Source: Sindora glabra (taxonomy: Eukaryota; Streptophyta; Magnoliopsida; Fabales; Fabaceae). Taken from it: a DNA stretch of 64,000 bases. Every line of letters begins with the position of its first letter. The stretch's first letter is position 1. Shown here piece after piece: positions 24,701-37,746 of the stretch. A program made the position numbers and the translations under genes. The notes beneath the pieces were generated by a model. It was not told where the DNA came from, did no database searches, and worked only from the letters and a program-made list of their open reading frames with translations. The stretch spans positions 13,961,868 to 14,025,867 of the forward strand of contig CM035225.1 in NCBI GenBank assembly GCA_020226215.1, in the 5' to 3' direction.

Positions 24701-27700
24701 AAGAGTTAAAAGAAGTATTTAGTCCTTTATCCCATTTGATAAGCCATATTTGTCTAGCTATTTACATTAAAGCTGTGTGGTGGCATTCCATAAGATCTTC
24801 CAATTGCATTCTTAATTGCTTTTCATAAATCTTAGTATCCCTTAAACCATCTTGTTGCAAAACTTCCAGTTAATGCTCTAAATCTTTAATTTTATAATGA
24901 AGTTTGCCAAAGGCGATCTTATCCTATTCTTGAACTACTTTTGAAGTATTTTACAATTTAGCCTTTATTTTGAAAGCTAGAGATCCATGAACCTTTATGT
25001 TCCATGCGAGGAAAATCACTTTATGACATTGTATGTGGGAGATCCAAAAGGCTTGAAATTGGAAAAGATGTCTTTTATAGTTTTCTAATCCACTAGTGTT
25101 TAAAAGAATTAAGGTGTTTTCTGATTTGTTAATATTCAAAAGAATCTGAGCATGATTAGTGGCATATATGGGGAGAGCAACCACCTAGGACTAGTAGAAG
25201 TTTTGATACCATTTTATATTGCAGAACATTTTATCAAGTCTTTCCCACACAGCTTTCTCTTATCCTATTATTAGTCTATGTGAACTATTATCCTTTTGCC
25301 TTTATGCCTATCAAGTTACATTTAAAAACTAAATTTAGAAAGCTTTTTGCTTTTTGATGAGTAGAGTATGAGTTAAGCTTATCAGCAGGTAGCATGACTT
25401 ATTGAAGTCTTTTATCATAAGCAAAGGGATTTGAATTTTATTTAGATACACCTAGGCTAAGTCTCTAATGAAGTTCCAAAATACTTTTCTTGTTTTGCAA
25501 ATAGGGTAGTCCATATATTCTTATAAGAAGGAAAGGTTAGAGTGAGTTAGATTTCATGTTCAAGTGTAACCAATATAGAGATATAGACAATACTTAAGGT
25601 TGAAAACTATTCAACCATGCTATAATAATATTTCCTTTATAACCTTTTGCATCAACTTCAATAACTTCAAGGAAGCCTAAAGATGAGAGCTAAACTTTGA
25701 CTGTTGAGACTGCTTGGAGCATTTATAATAATAAAAAGAATTAATAATTATACTATTTAATTAGCTATTTTAATCTTTAAATTGTTAAAGGATAGCTCAA
25801 ACTTTGATAATTCCAAGTTAATAATTTCATGGCTCTATTAGAGGCTATTAGGGGACAGCCTTCTAATAGCCTTTTAAAACCTTATATTGATGCAAGCAAA
25901 TTTAAGAGTGATTTTTCATATCATAGTTTGGAGATGGGCATCTTCTTAGGAAAAGAAGATTTCCATATACACTAGAGATTCCTTTATACATGCTTTGGAT
26001 ATATATTAATAGTCACAATTCAATTCTAGTTCAATCTTTTCTATGATTACTTTAGATTTCTTTTTTTTTTTTTTGCAAAAAAATGTTTACATCTTACTTC
26101 CTTTTTCTATTACCTTCATTGTTAACACCCATTGATGTTGAAGTATCAACTATAGTAAACAAATGACTAAGGAGGATTTGAAGGAGTAGAATTCCTAAGA
26201 ATTTAGTTACAAAGCCAATTAAGTTTAGCATAGGTCTCTCTGTAGAGGTGTTGGCATTTCCACTATTGTAAAAGTTTATATAGTTGCAAGCCTTTTCTAG
26301 GAAACTTGAAAATATACTATTTTATATCATTAAAGGCATGTAATTGGAAATTATTTCCTGTAAGATAGGATAAGTTACTTAAAGGATGTTAGTAGTTAGA
26401 TCAAGCCTTGACAGTAATAGTTTAATTATTTTGTGCTAGAACCTGCAGGAGTAAGGATTACTAGGATGAAGTGTTGTCTCTTTGTAGATATTCATGGATG
26501 CTATTTCCCATAACCTTAAGTAGAAGTAAAAAAGAAGGGTTCAAAAGAAGATAAAGAGACATTATACATTGACTAAAAACATCGAAAAGAATTAGAAACC
26601 TACCTAAAGGTAATCTAAATACATTGTGAGGCCTATTTTTTGGTAGAAAGGCCATTAGATAGTTTCTTTAAGTGTAATCCCCTTAAGTTATTTATAAAAA
26701 AATTCAACTTTCCAAACTAAAGATAGAGATCCTTAGCCTCTACTAAGGGTGGAATGACAAATAATAGAGTAGAATTCTATCTTTAGCCTTTATTATTTAT
26801 AATAATATCAAAGTTTGGACTATTTATTAGACATTAATCTTGTTGCTGCTACTAAAGATAAAATTCTTGAGATGGTGGTTCTTATATAAGTTATGTATTA
26901 GTCAGGAAAATCTCTTGCATATAAAAAAATGAACATTTCTCAAGCATTGCTACTATCTCAAATGTAAATCTTCTTATGAGTATGCATCCATTGTAGGAAT
27001 AATGGGTGGCTTAGGTTACTATTATTATATATGTATGCTTAACTCATTGGCTTGTTGTTCACCTTCTTATTACATATCTTGTAACTATTTTATTAGAATG
27101 GCATCTTCCAAAGAGTAGGAAGGGTTGCCAAAATTAAGGAGGTCTTCCTGAAAGATGGGGTCTTTATCAATAATGTTTGTTCTCATCTAGTTAAACAGAA
27201 ATTTCACCAATTCATCTCCAACATAAACAAGTTTGATAAACAATGTGTTGGAAATTCGGATTATCACATGCAGCGGAATTTTAAATTTTGATTCGAATTC
27301 TACCTAGGATCCATGCAAAAAGCATAAGTCAATGATTAGGGTTTTACCTATTGGGCACTCGTGTTTCTACTGATCAAAACTTGAGAGCGGATGAATCAAA
27401 CGCCGGTCGGAAGGTACAGCGTCTCTACGGTATCCACACGGAGTGAACAACGACCTCTCACCCTCCACGCGTCTACTAGGATGCGTTTTTCTCTCTAAGA
27501 ATTAGGATTGGATGTTTTCTGAGTGATTTAGGGTTTATATGGAAGCTTAAAACGTGATTATTAAGTGCTGCCCTCAAGTCCCTTTTTATAGAACTTAGGC
27601 AAGCCATAATCCTAGTCCTACTAGGATAATGCTTCCAAAATCCTAATCACACTTAACAACTCATCTTATCCTTATCCTAGAGATAATGGGAAGAGATAAG

Positions 27701-27876
27701 ACTTATCTATTAATTATCTAATATTAGATAATGATATTATCTCATAATATAAATATCTTAATATTAGATAATTGCATATAGTTATCAAATATCAAAATAA
27801 TATTATCTCATAATATATTTATCTAATATCTGATAAGATAATTACTTGATATTACTTTAATATCAAATAATATCAC

Positions 27877-27915
<39 letters not shown>

Positions 27916-29765
27916 AATTTATTATTCTTAATAATATATATGCACGAAAATAAGTCCAATTAATTGGATATTAATATAATTAAAGTCCAATTAATTATTG
28001 TCTTATTCCTACTTCTTTTGTGTGACCCTGTAGGTTCTTACTACATTGACAATGACTTATTATTGAGCCATAGACAGCGAGCGGTATCTAGCAATACATC
28101 ACTGCCACTCAAGTAATAAGAATGTCTGTGATTCGACATCCACCTAATACATGATCAACGTTTTACATCATAACCCTTTTGTAATAATATCCAAATTGAA
28201 CTGGAGGCATGGAATGTGTCATCCTCGTCAATGTTCAATTTATATTTCTTGATACTGAGTAGACTTAAAATAAATAATTAATATCACATATTAATTCAAC
28301 TGAGCATGGCCATGCATTTCTAAGTCTCACTCAATCAGGGGCCCAAGGATATTTCTCTTTTATACAAGAGTAACAAAATCCCATTTACATCACTCACTTC
28401 CCTCTGCATGATTTATGACACACCCAATTAATGCCCTACTTGTCACCTGATTAAAGGTGACATAGGACAATATTAAAGTGAGTAATTCCTCATGTAGGGA
28501 ACCGTAGTGACTTCAGGTCAAAGGTTTATGCATAGTTATGATCATATGAGAATAACTTATGACACATTTATCCGTGCAATATTCTCATAGTGGGTCAGTC
28601 CAGTACATTGTTCACTAGCAATGTACTCATGTATTGACTTGATATCACATATCCATGATTCGTAATCATCAGTCACTATACATGCTAGTCTCGATGTATT
28701 ATTATTATCCTTTTTCATAATAATACTTGACTAGGGGCATTTTAGGAATAGCAAAGCTATTCGAAGGATAATTATTATATTAAGTTATAAATCGCGCATA
28801 ATAAAAATAAAATATAATAATTAAATTGCCTAAAATAAAATATAATACATTATGTATAACTCTAATCATCTTATATGATTGGTTCTAGGACACACACCAA
28901 CACAATGTGCATCTATCCAAAAACATCATAAAAGCTTTAACTTTAAAGTAAAATATGGGTAGCCCAAATTAATCCTAACTCCTAGATTGAACACATCTTT
29001 ATCCTATTAAATTATCAGTTAATTGCTAACCATAGGATCAAGTGCATTTGTGTTGCTTATGTCTAATCCTTTCACATGAATAACAAAAGCAAAACGTTCT
29101 TTCATATTTACATTGAATCCAAATCCAATCTCTATTATCTAGTATAAGCATAAAGCCTATAAATAAGGGGTCTTTTAGCTTGATTTTAATTTGCAACTTC
29201 ATGAATCTTATATTTCTAGGAAAATTTTTAAACCAATCCACCCACGCCATAGTTCCTGTCATCGAGCTTAAGTATTTTGCAAAGGATGGATTAAGGTATT
29301 CTTACAAAAATCCCTATAATTGGACCTAGATAGAAATTTCATCAACATGTATTTCACTTAGGATAGTGTTTAGGTTCCAATCTTGAAATACTAATAAGGC
29401 TTCTTGTACTGCTTAGAGGCTATTTTCTTTAACATAATCTCTATCTTTTGATTAAAAAAATCTAATGATATAAAAATTATCTTACTTACTCATAAGGTGG
29501 AAACATCCTTTGAGTTCCTAACTAGCATGCAGAATGTCATAGAGTCTTCTAACTATGAAGCTTTGATTATCTACAAGGCAACTAGTTAAACATTAAGACC
29601 ACAATATGTGCTATTCTTGTAAGATTCCTTAGTGTTTATGAACTATCATTGCGTGACACCTTCAATGGTGAAGATCATTCTGCATATAGAAAAAGTGAAC
29701 CTCTTCATCCTTGCTTGATGAAGCACTTGCATCCATCCAACCAATATCTTTATAGGTAGACATTT
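21780..29765 (-). mobile_element. Long, decayed L1-type LINE, interrupted by a solo LTR
   Basis: Reading minus, the order is that of a near full-length plant L1. ORF1 begins near 29,765 (MDASASSSKDEEVHF) and has a zinc knuckle at about 29,040-29,085 (CYSCERIRHKQHKC, C-X2-C-X4-H-X4-C). ORF2 begins at 25,830 with the endonuclease start MKLLTWNYQSLSYP. Endonuclease text with an LPIYATNHAQIL motif lies near 25,150. RT follows (ALIPKEKI near 24,285; YNVMYKIIAKVLVNRLK near 24,200; GDLLSLYIFIICA near 23,850). A zf-RVT-like segment (FVNHIFLQCEFAKVLWFGS) lies near 22,520-22,580. Many in-frame stops make all of it a pseudogene. The 3' end and target duplication could not be fixed, so the left boundary is approximate. 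Without the 1.66 kb solo LTR it spans about 6.3 kb, a normal size. Confidence 0.85.
27241..28907 (-). mobile_element. Solo LTR (27246-28902) with CAATG target duplication
   Basis: A 1,657 bp unit starts TGTTGGAAATTC, ends CACACACCAACA, and is flanked by the perfect 5 bp duplication CAATG (27241-27245 and 28903-28907). It has no internal coding region and no second LTR, so it is a solo LTR left by LTR-LTR recombination. A good TATA box on minus (CTATAAAAAGGG; TATAAAAA = 27583-27590) indicates minus orientation. It contains an (AT)n run at about 27,881-27,907 and a long stretch of balanced composition at about 28,000-28,720. It sits inside the LINE between ORF1 and ORF2, so it is younger than the LINE. 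Confidence 0.9.
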
Positions 29766-30425
29766 TGTAAAAAAAAAAAAAGGAATCTTTATACCATGTA
29801 GTTAAAGGACAAGCTTGCTAGATGTTAATAGGGACTACTTGGATTGACAAAATAACAAAAAAGGAGAATTTTTTTATAGATGTTGCTTGTTTAAACAGAA
29901 GAAAAACATGCAAATATAATGGATTTTTTTTCTTGTAATGAAAGATATGCAACTAAGTTTCTAGATTTTCAATTTTATTGGTTACAATAAGATTGATTTC
30001 AGCAATTCTTGGCTACAAACTAGATTGAAGTTAAAAGCATCAAAGTTACACAAGCTTTGTTCTCGCTATGTCATTTAGTCTCCTACTGTTTTATCATTCC
30101 ACACACATTCAAAACAAAATTGTTATATATATAAAAAATAAAATTTGAAATTGAGTTTTGAATTTTTTATATTTATTGGATTGAGTTTTACAAATTTATT
30201 TCATTATCTTGTATTTAATAACATTATTTAATTTACATTAAGAACTAATTTTGAATTTCATTTTTAATACATATAGTATTGTTACATTCAAAACCTTAAA
30301 TTAGATATTGTTTTTTTTCCTTATATATTCAAATATTTTTAAGTCATGTACTAAACTCAAAAAATATATTATAAAAAATAAAAAAATGAAAAAGTTAGCA
30401 TTGTTATTGTAAATTGATTTCTTGT

Positions 30426-30537
30426 TACAAATGATTAGTAAAATAGTCATTTGTGAATTTAAAATTCCTATTGTCTACTTGGTACAAATGATTAGTAAAA
30501 TAGTCATTTGTGAATTTAAAAGTCCTGTTGTCTACTA
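30426..30537. repeat. 57 bp tandem duplication
   Basis: The unit beginning TACAAATGATTAGTAAAATA occurs at 30426 and again at 30483 with only a few differences. It creates a spurious open frame at 30422-30655. Confidence 0.9.
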
Positions 30538-30689
30538 CGTCAAAGGTTATAATATACCATATTATTATAAATTATCAAAAAAATATAATAAAATGAGATT
30601 AAATTGTTGTAATTTTAATATATTTTTCAATTATTTGAAATTAACACATAAATAAATATTTTAATATATTAAATATTAAAAAACCAAAA

Positions 30690-31230
30690 ATTAATTTCAC
30701 AATTTAGCACACATTAATTATATATCAAAATATTTTTTTATAAAATTATTTCAATTTCTATTTATTTAATTACAAATTTATCACCTAATTAAATATATGT
30801 AACATATTTATCAAATTTTAAAATTAATCAAATTTTAATTTTTATTATTTTAATATTTTATAAATAAATATTTATGCTAATTTATGATATATCAAAATAA
30901 TTGCCACCAAAATAATGATATTTTATGTGTCAATTTACTAAAATTATTACTTAATTAAATAGAGTAGCACATTAATCATTACTAAGAATTAATTTAAAAA
31001 AATTTGAGTTTCATTCTTTAGACATTTGAGTATATAAATAATTATGCTAATTTATGACATAGCAAATTAATTATTAATTATTACACTTTTTATATGTTAA
31101 ATTACTAACAATATCACCTAATTAAATAGAGTAGCATATAACCATTACCGAAAGTTAATCAAAAATTAATTTTTTATTTGAACTTTAAACATTACATAAA
31201 TAAGTAATTATGCTAGTTTACCATATAAAT
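30690..31230. repeat. Satellite-like array, ~166 bp period, about three copies
   Basis: Diagnostic words recur at near-constant spacing. CACCTAATTAAAT-like text occurs near 30,781, 30,949 and 31,115. ATGCTAATTTATGAYATA-like text occurs near 30,874, 31,044 and 31,210. The copies are diverged and very AT-rich. The period is close to nucleosomal/centromeric satellite lengths, but only about three units are present. Confidence 0.7.
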
Positions 31231-33290
31231 AGAACAAGATACGCGGGTAGAATTAAATATGCCACGTCATCATTTTCACATAAGTTATAATACATTCTTC
31301 TATCTATCTTTCTTAATGGTTGATCTAAACAATATATTGATCTAATATTAATTATAAAATACTAGTTTTAGGTATTAATACTCAAATCTTTCGTGTAAAT
31401 TAGGTATAGTAAAATATTTTTTTATTATTTTATTATCATTAAATTAATATCATAATTTTTCCGTTCAAATGTAAAAGTGAAAGTTGCTAATATGTATGTG
31501 GAGGTTAGTGACTCCAATAAATAATAATACTAAAAATAATAGTACCGAGAGTATTTAAGTTAAGTAGCATGTAATGTTGACCTAAAACTTGTCTTTCTAT
31601 TCATCTTAAATTTGATTTTAAGATTACGTCTGTATTTATTAGTTTTAGCACTCTTATTATTAAAAAAATAATATTTCTAGGAGAAGATTAAAAAAATACT
31701 TTTGTGAACAAGAACATGAACACAAAACTCAAGATTGCTATTGACAGCACATATTTTACCGTATTGTACAAGATGACTCGTTTTCACAACGTAAACTAAT
31801 TGCAATTTTAGCTTTTTTTCTACAATATTATAAATTTAGATAGTTATTAAAATTTATATAAAAAATATTTTATTTCAAATAAGAATTTTTTTATAATTGA
31901 TTATACATCATTTATTTTTATTTGGATGATATATTGAGCATAGAAAACAATAAAAAAAATAGAGAAAGGAGAGAATGTGTTGCTATTGTTGAAAACTTGA
32001 AACAAAATTAATGATGTATAATAAAAAAATGTAAAATATTCCCTTCAATTTTAGAATAATAGAATTTTGTCCCCTTCTACTTTAAAAATTTAGGAATCAC
32101 TTGTTTAAATTTTGTAAAATTTAAAATTAACACATATTATCCACTTAATTAATTATTTTATCAAATCACATCAACTTTTAATGAGCTTTTTATGCAAGTA
32201 TCACAATGTCATAGTATATTGATATATATCATTATTTTTTTCACATATAATTTTGTAGCTCTTTTTTTATTTAATTAAAATTTTATATATCTAATTTAAT
32301 TTCTATTAATTATATAATATAAAAATTATTTATAAAAAATAATTTCAAATTTTGTATAGTTTAAAAAAATAATTTTCAAAATTTTAAAATTAAAAAAGGT
32401 AAATCTAACTATTTTAAAATTGAAAAAAAAAGACAAGAAAAATAAAATTAATATGAATACAAATGTTGATATTTACTTTGAGTAGTTTTTACTTTATACA
32501 CGTGCATGAACTCTATGCTTGGATTTGGAATTAGTACAGAAAATGATAATAATTGCTCAATCTAGTTAGAAACTAAAACTAATAAATATTAGTCAGTTAG
32601 TTTGGTAATAGTAGTAAGTAATAAATAAATAATTTATTATTATATATTTAATTTTTATATAAACATTAAAATAATAATTTTAACATATTAAAGTTATACT
32701 TTAATATATATAATATCAAAATTATATATATGAGAAATATTAAATAATTTTTAAAATTAAAATTAATAAATTTATATATTTAATATTTTTAATATATATT
32801 ATATAAGTTTATCAAAATAAATAATTATATTAAAATTTGAATTAGTGCTTTAATATTAAATTTTTTAATTATTTATAAAATTTGAATAAATAATTTTGAT
32901 ATTAATTTTAAATATATTATATACATATATATAATATAATACATTATTATTTATTTATTATTATTATTATATATAAATTATTATAATTATTTTTAGTAAT
33001 ATATTATTTATTTATATATATATGATAATATATAAATTATTAAATATATTTATTTTTATGTATAATACTTTGAACTTGATCAATATATATTTAATAATAT
33101 ATATTTATTTTTATATATAATATATATGACTCATTGACATATATAATAAAATTTTAAGTAATAATGATAATATATAATTATGTTTAATAAATAATAACAT
33201 ATTTTAATTAATTAATGATGTTAATATGAAAATAATAATAAAATATAATAGGATATGAAAATCCATTTGAACCAGCATAATAAATGTTGA
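31231..33290. other. AT-rich intergenic DNA, no gene seen
   Basis: Mostly A/T with short low-complexity runs. No conserved coding segment or paired repeat was recognised. Confidence 0.5.
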
Positions 33291-33443
33291 TATAAGATTG
33301 AAACTGAGACTGGGATTAAAATTGGAATTAAGATTGATGCTGGAACTGGTACTGTGACTGGAATTTGAATTTGAGCTAAATCTAAATTGAAACTGGAATT
33401 AGAACTGGAATTGGAAGTAGAACTAGAATTCGAATTAGTATTG
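33291..33443. repeat. Degenerate hexamer array (GGAAYT-type)
   Basis: About 25 degenerate copies of a six-base word (GAAACT, GGGATT, GGAATT, GGAACT, GGTACT and similar) run without loss of register for long stretches. It is a decayed short minisatellite or diverged microsatellite. Confidence 0.8.
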
Positions 33444-34084
33444 TAACAATCTGATCTGGACTTAATTCGGTGAAAAAGTAGTCTGACTTGTGATTAGCCT
33501 AATAAATAATTTTGACCTATTGAGCTAGCCTGATAGGATTAGATTAATTTGTTTTGACAGTTATTGCTTGCTTGATTTCTTTTACAATTATTTTAAAATA
33601 AATTTGGATAATAGAATCCATATCATTTCTCGTATGAAGACTTGGGCTACGGCTGGGCCAAAAAATATGGGCTACATTAGAATTCACAATTGCTACAAGA
33701 GGCCCAGGCTCTGCAAGAAAGACATGGACTTGCTCTGAAAACGCTAGAAGAGTAGGAAATTTTTCTTAGTCCATGACCATGAAAGGATTTAGCTTGCCAG
33801 GCCCAACAAATCAAATCAGTGTGCTAGAGTATATGAAATTATAATACAGAAATGAAAAAAAGGCCTAAGGTGACGTCTTGTTCTGTATCCCAACAATTAG
33901 TTTATAAAATGAATCGGAGTTTCAAGATATTTCACATATTTAGTAATGAATTTTATGTATAATTTTTACAAGTGTTTTGTTAAAATAAATTTATCATTTA
34001 TTACTCTTATTTTAAATAGAATTTAGTCTTATATCAAATTAAAAGATGTAAGAATATTTGAATGTTTGAAAAAAAATGGGTACG
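33444..34084. other. Intergenic DNA, no gene seen
   Basis: The composition is somewhat more balanced between 33,630 and 33,900, but no open frame with a recognisable domain is present. Confidence 0.45.
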
Positions 34085-34566
34085 CTTATATCTTCCCCAT
34101 TGTTAACGCTGACGCAAGCAAATATTACCGAAGATTTGGGGGGGATGCCCATGGGCCTATCCTATACTCTCTCCCATTTTTTACAATTATACCCTTATGA
34201 CAAAGTTCATATCACTTTATGACATTGTTTTTGCATTTTTTTGGGGGATATGCATGATTTGTACATGTTAAAAACCTTCTACTCGTTTTTCAAAAAGGTT
34301 AAACTAAAAGAAAAAGTATGAAAAGAAAACTGGTGGGAAAAAAAAGAGGAAAGAAAATATATGAAAAAATATTTTTTTTCTCATTTGTTGTTTAGATAAA
34401 TAGAAAATAGATTGTGAAAAATGATGAAAATATTAATTTTCATTTGATTTAACTTAAAAGTAAAAAGTATAAAAAAAAGAGATAATTTGTTGAATTGCAA
34501 AATTACTCATATTGCAAGTCAACAAAATTATCAAACAAGATCCAAAAAAGGGTAATTTTGTAATTA
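34085..34566 (+). repeat. 480 bp direct repeat, copy 1
   Basis: Starts CTTATATCTTCCCC and ends near GGTAATTTTGTAATTA. It is nearly identical to 35408-35887, with a few substitutions and a changed T/G run near 34,240. It lacks TG...CA ends, so it is not an obvious LTR. Confidence 0.9.
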
Positions 34567-35407
34567 GAAAATATTATATCTCAGGTTAAGGCAAGGTTGC
34601 GACAGAATAGAATAAATTTTTCTTGCGCTCTTATTTTCAATTTTCACCTGCATTCCTTCGTATGTAGGTGGAATTTAGAATTTTAAGACTTATTTTCATG
34701 GAAAAGAATATAAATGAAAAATTAAATATAGAAATATAGGTACAATATTGATGATCGAGAAATTCTTAATTATTTAAATTTTTAATTTTTTTGTTGAAAG
34801 ATATTTTTATAAAAAAATATTATTTATATATTCACGTATATATTAATAAAAAAATTATATATTAATTACATTGATGATAAAAATTGATATTTAAAAATAT
34901 GATAACGAAGAAAAATAAATTATTTTTAAAATAATTTTTATATTTAATATTAAATAAATAGAATATTTTTATTTTATAATTTTATAATTATATTTTATAA
35001 AAATATTTTTATTGAAGTAAATAAAGTCTAAACTATTAATAAAAATTAAAATAAAATGAATAAATTAATTAAAAAATTAATTATTATATTAATTTTTAAT
35101 AATAGAGAAGTGATATGTTTTTATACGTCTATTAAGTGAAAAAAAAAAATCTCGTTGCTCTCAACAATGGAACACAAATTTGAAGGAAAAAAAATGGAGA
35201 AAAGAAAGCCACGTAACTACACATACTGTGCCTGCCTGCTTTATGTCTTTCAGGAGTAGGTGTGCAGACTGATCACGGCCCTTCCCCAATCGTGATCAAT
35301 CAAATTTAAAAAAAAAAAATTTAATTTAAATATTTTGAGAATTACTTTTTCCGATGTAGAATTTAAGTAAAAACTTTTTTAACGCACAGTATTTAAATCA
35401 AAATGCC
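34567..35407. other. Spacer between the two direct repeats, no gene seen
   Basis: About 840 bp of AT-rich DNA. It includes a small inverted repeat near 35,270-35,300 (TGATCACGGCC ... CGTGATCA). Confidence 0.45.
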
Positions 35408-35887
35408 CTTATATCTTCCCCTTTGTTAATGCTGACGCAAGCAAATATTACCGAAGATTTGGGGGGGATGCCCGTGGGCATATCCTATACTCTCTCCCAT
35501 TTTTTACAGTTATACCCTTATGACAAAGTTCATATCACTTTATGACATTGTTTTTGCATTTTTTTTTTGGGATATGCATGATTTGTACATGTTAAAAACC
35601 TTCTACTCGTTTTTCAAAAAGGTTAAACTAAAAGAAAAAGTATGAAAAGAAAACTGGTGGGAAAAAAAAGAGGAAAGAAAATATATGAAAACATATTTGT
35701 TTTCATTTGTTGTTTAGATATATAGAAAATAGATTGTGAAAAATGATGAAAATATTAATTTTCATTTGATTTAACTTAAAAGTAAAAAGTATAAAAAAAA
35801 GAGATAATTTGTTGAATTGCAAAATTACTCATATTGCAAGTCAACAAAATTATCAAACAAGATCCAAAAAAGGGTAATTTTATAATT
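35408..35887 (+). repeat. 480 bp direct repeat, copy 2
   Basis: Second copy of 34085-34566 in the same orientation. Homology starts at CTTATATCTTCCCC and stops near GGTAATTTTATAATTA. The flanks on both sides are unrelated to those of copy 1. Confidence 0.9.
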
Positions 35888-37586
35888 ATGAAGTTTTCTA
35901 CCATTTAATTATCAAAATACTTTTTCAATATCTTTTCTTTTCACACCAAATTTCACAGTATTCAAACATAAGAAAAATTATTTTCAATTTTTTTTTCACT
36001 CTTTTAACATTGAGGTAATTGAGAAAAATTCAGAGCAGATTTGTAAGCTATGCCGGCTAGCTCAACTTTATTTATGTCACAAAATCAGGGATTTGTTGGA
36101 GGGGAGGTCAATGATAGTCCATCTGAAAATACTATGGCATATGGCTGTAATATTCTTGAATTCTTTAACAAGTTTATTCAGACTCAACATATGTTTTCTT
36201 TAATTTATGCTGCCTTTTTTCTTCTGTTTCTCTTTCTTTTTTTAACTTTTTAATATAAAAGATTAGACACTATCAATAAATTAAGATATTCAAAATATCA
36301 CATTATTTATTATTAATAAAATCTAAATGCACTGTTTTTAATTTTAAATACTACTAAACATAAATTAATTCTAAAAAAAATATTTCTGATAATCTTTGCT
36401 GCTGGTTCTATTTGTCATATGTTATTCATTCTCCCCCCCCCCCCCTTTTTACTTATAAATATGTCAATTTCATTATGGATTTCCCAAGACTCATTGCAAT
36501 GATACGAGTTTCTGCTGCTAATAAGGTTATACTCATTTCTATTGAAACTTTATCTGATTATACTAATTTACACCTTTTTATACTTAGAAATATATATTTA
36601 CTTTTTTTATTTCTTTCGCAGCACACAGGTAAATATAGATTTAAATGAAGAGATTGAAAGATTGATATATATTTTATGGAAACAAGAGAAAGATGAGTAT
36701 AATCATTAGACAAAATCTTTAAAAAAATGCGTATTTTGACCTAAAATAAATGGAAAATAAACAACAAAATTAACATGCCCGCTAGGATGTCTGAATTCAA
36801 ATTCATAGATTCTTCAGTGGCCAGTTAATTAAATTAGAGTATGACTATTAACTTGAACTTAGTATTTGTCCTACGTTGCTACATTTCAACTGTTTGATCA
36901 AATATATTATTAATTGGATGCATTTTCAATCCAATCTTACACAAGTTGATTGTATAATTTTATGAGAAAAAACACAACTTGTGAAAACATAATCCCTAGT
37001 TTCCGCAGCAGCAAGACTACACATATATGCATGTGCTTGAAATGTGGCACAAGATTCCAAAGAACTAGGACAATTATATGTTCCAAACATCGCAAGTTCA
37101 ACTTGTCTTTTCTACTGTCTTTCCTCCCTAACATTGCAGGACATAATTATAAATATATAAATCGATATAGAATTATAATTAATTATTGAGTTTCATCTAA
37201 ATTCAAGCGGTTGGCAATTAGTGATTTTTTTATATTGTAAATTATTTTCATGTTTAAATTATATTTTTTTGCCGTAGAGTAAAATTGAATTCCTTACCAA
37301 TTGTGAACCAAAAATACTTGTTTTGATCAAATATTTAAGATATGAAGAAAATGTAATGTAAGTATCAGTAAGAGTTACGTAAAAACTCTCATAAAATTTG
37401 AAAAATATATAAAAATAATAATTATAAGATTATAATTGAAAATATTTATATGCATTGTCCTATAATTTTGATTTATATAATAAATAACTTTCTATTTGTG
37501 GCATTTGTTTTCTGTTAAATTTGAAATTTTTCATATTAAATTTGTATATATATTATTATATTATTCTAAATAATTTAATTATTTAA

Positions 37587-37590
<4 letters not shown>

Positions 37591-37625
<35 letters not shown>
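37591..37625. repeat. (TA)n microsatellite
   Basis: A TA run of about 17 units. A second, longer one follows within 70 bp. Confidence 0.95.
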
Positions 37626-37628
<3 letters not shown>

Positions 37629-37689
37629 AAGAAGGAATATTTTTCCCAATATTAATTTCATACCCGACCTATATGCATAGGAACTTCTC

Positions 37690-37692
<3 letters not shown>

Positions 37693-37744
<52 letters not shown>
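37693..37744. repeat. (AT)n microsatellite
   Basis: An AT run of about 26 units. Confidence 0.95.

Positions 37745-37746
<2 letters not shown>

Noticed and set aside
30422..30655. 77-residue open frame with a duplicated peptide
   Set aside because: Created by the 57 bp tandem duplication.
36050..36253. 67-residue open frame beginning MPASSTLFMSQNQ
   Set aside because: The first half looks protein-like and could be an old exon scrap, but no family was recognised and the tail is a T-rich run.
36937..37189. Overlapping frames on both strands with a CxxC pair
   Set aside because: No zinc-finger spacing that fits a known family and no flanking exon.
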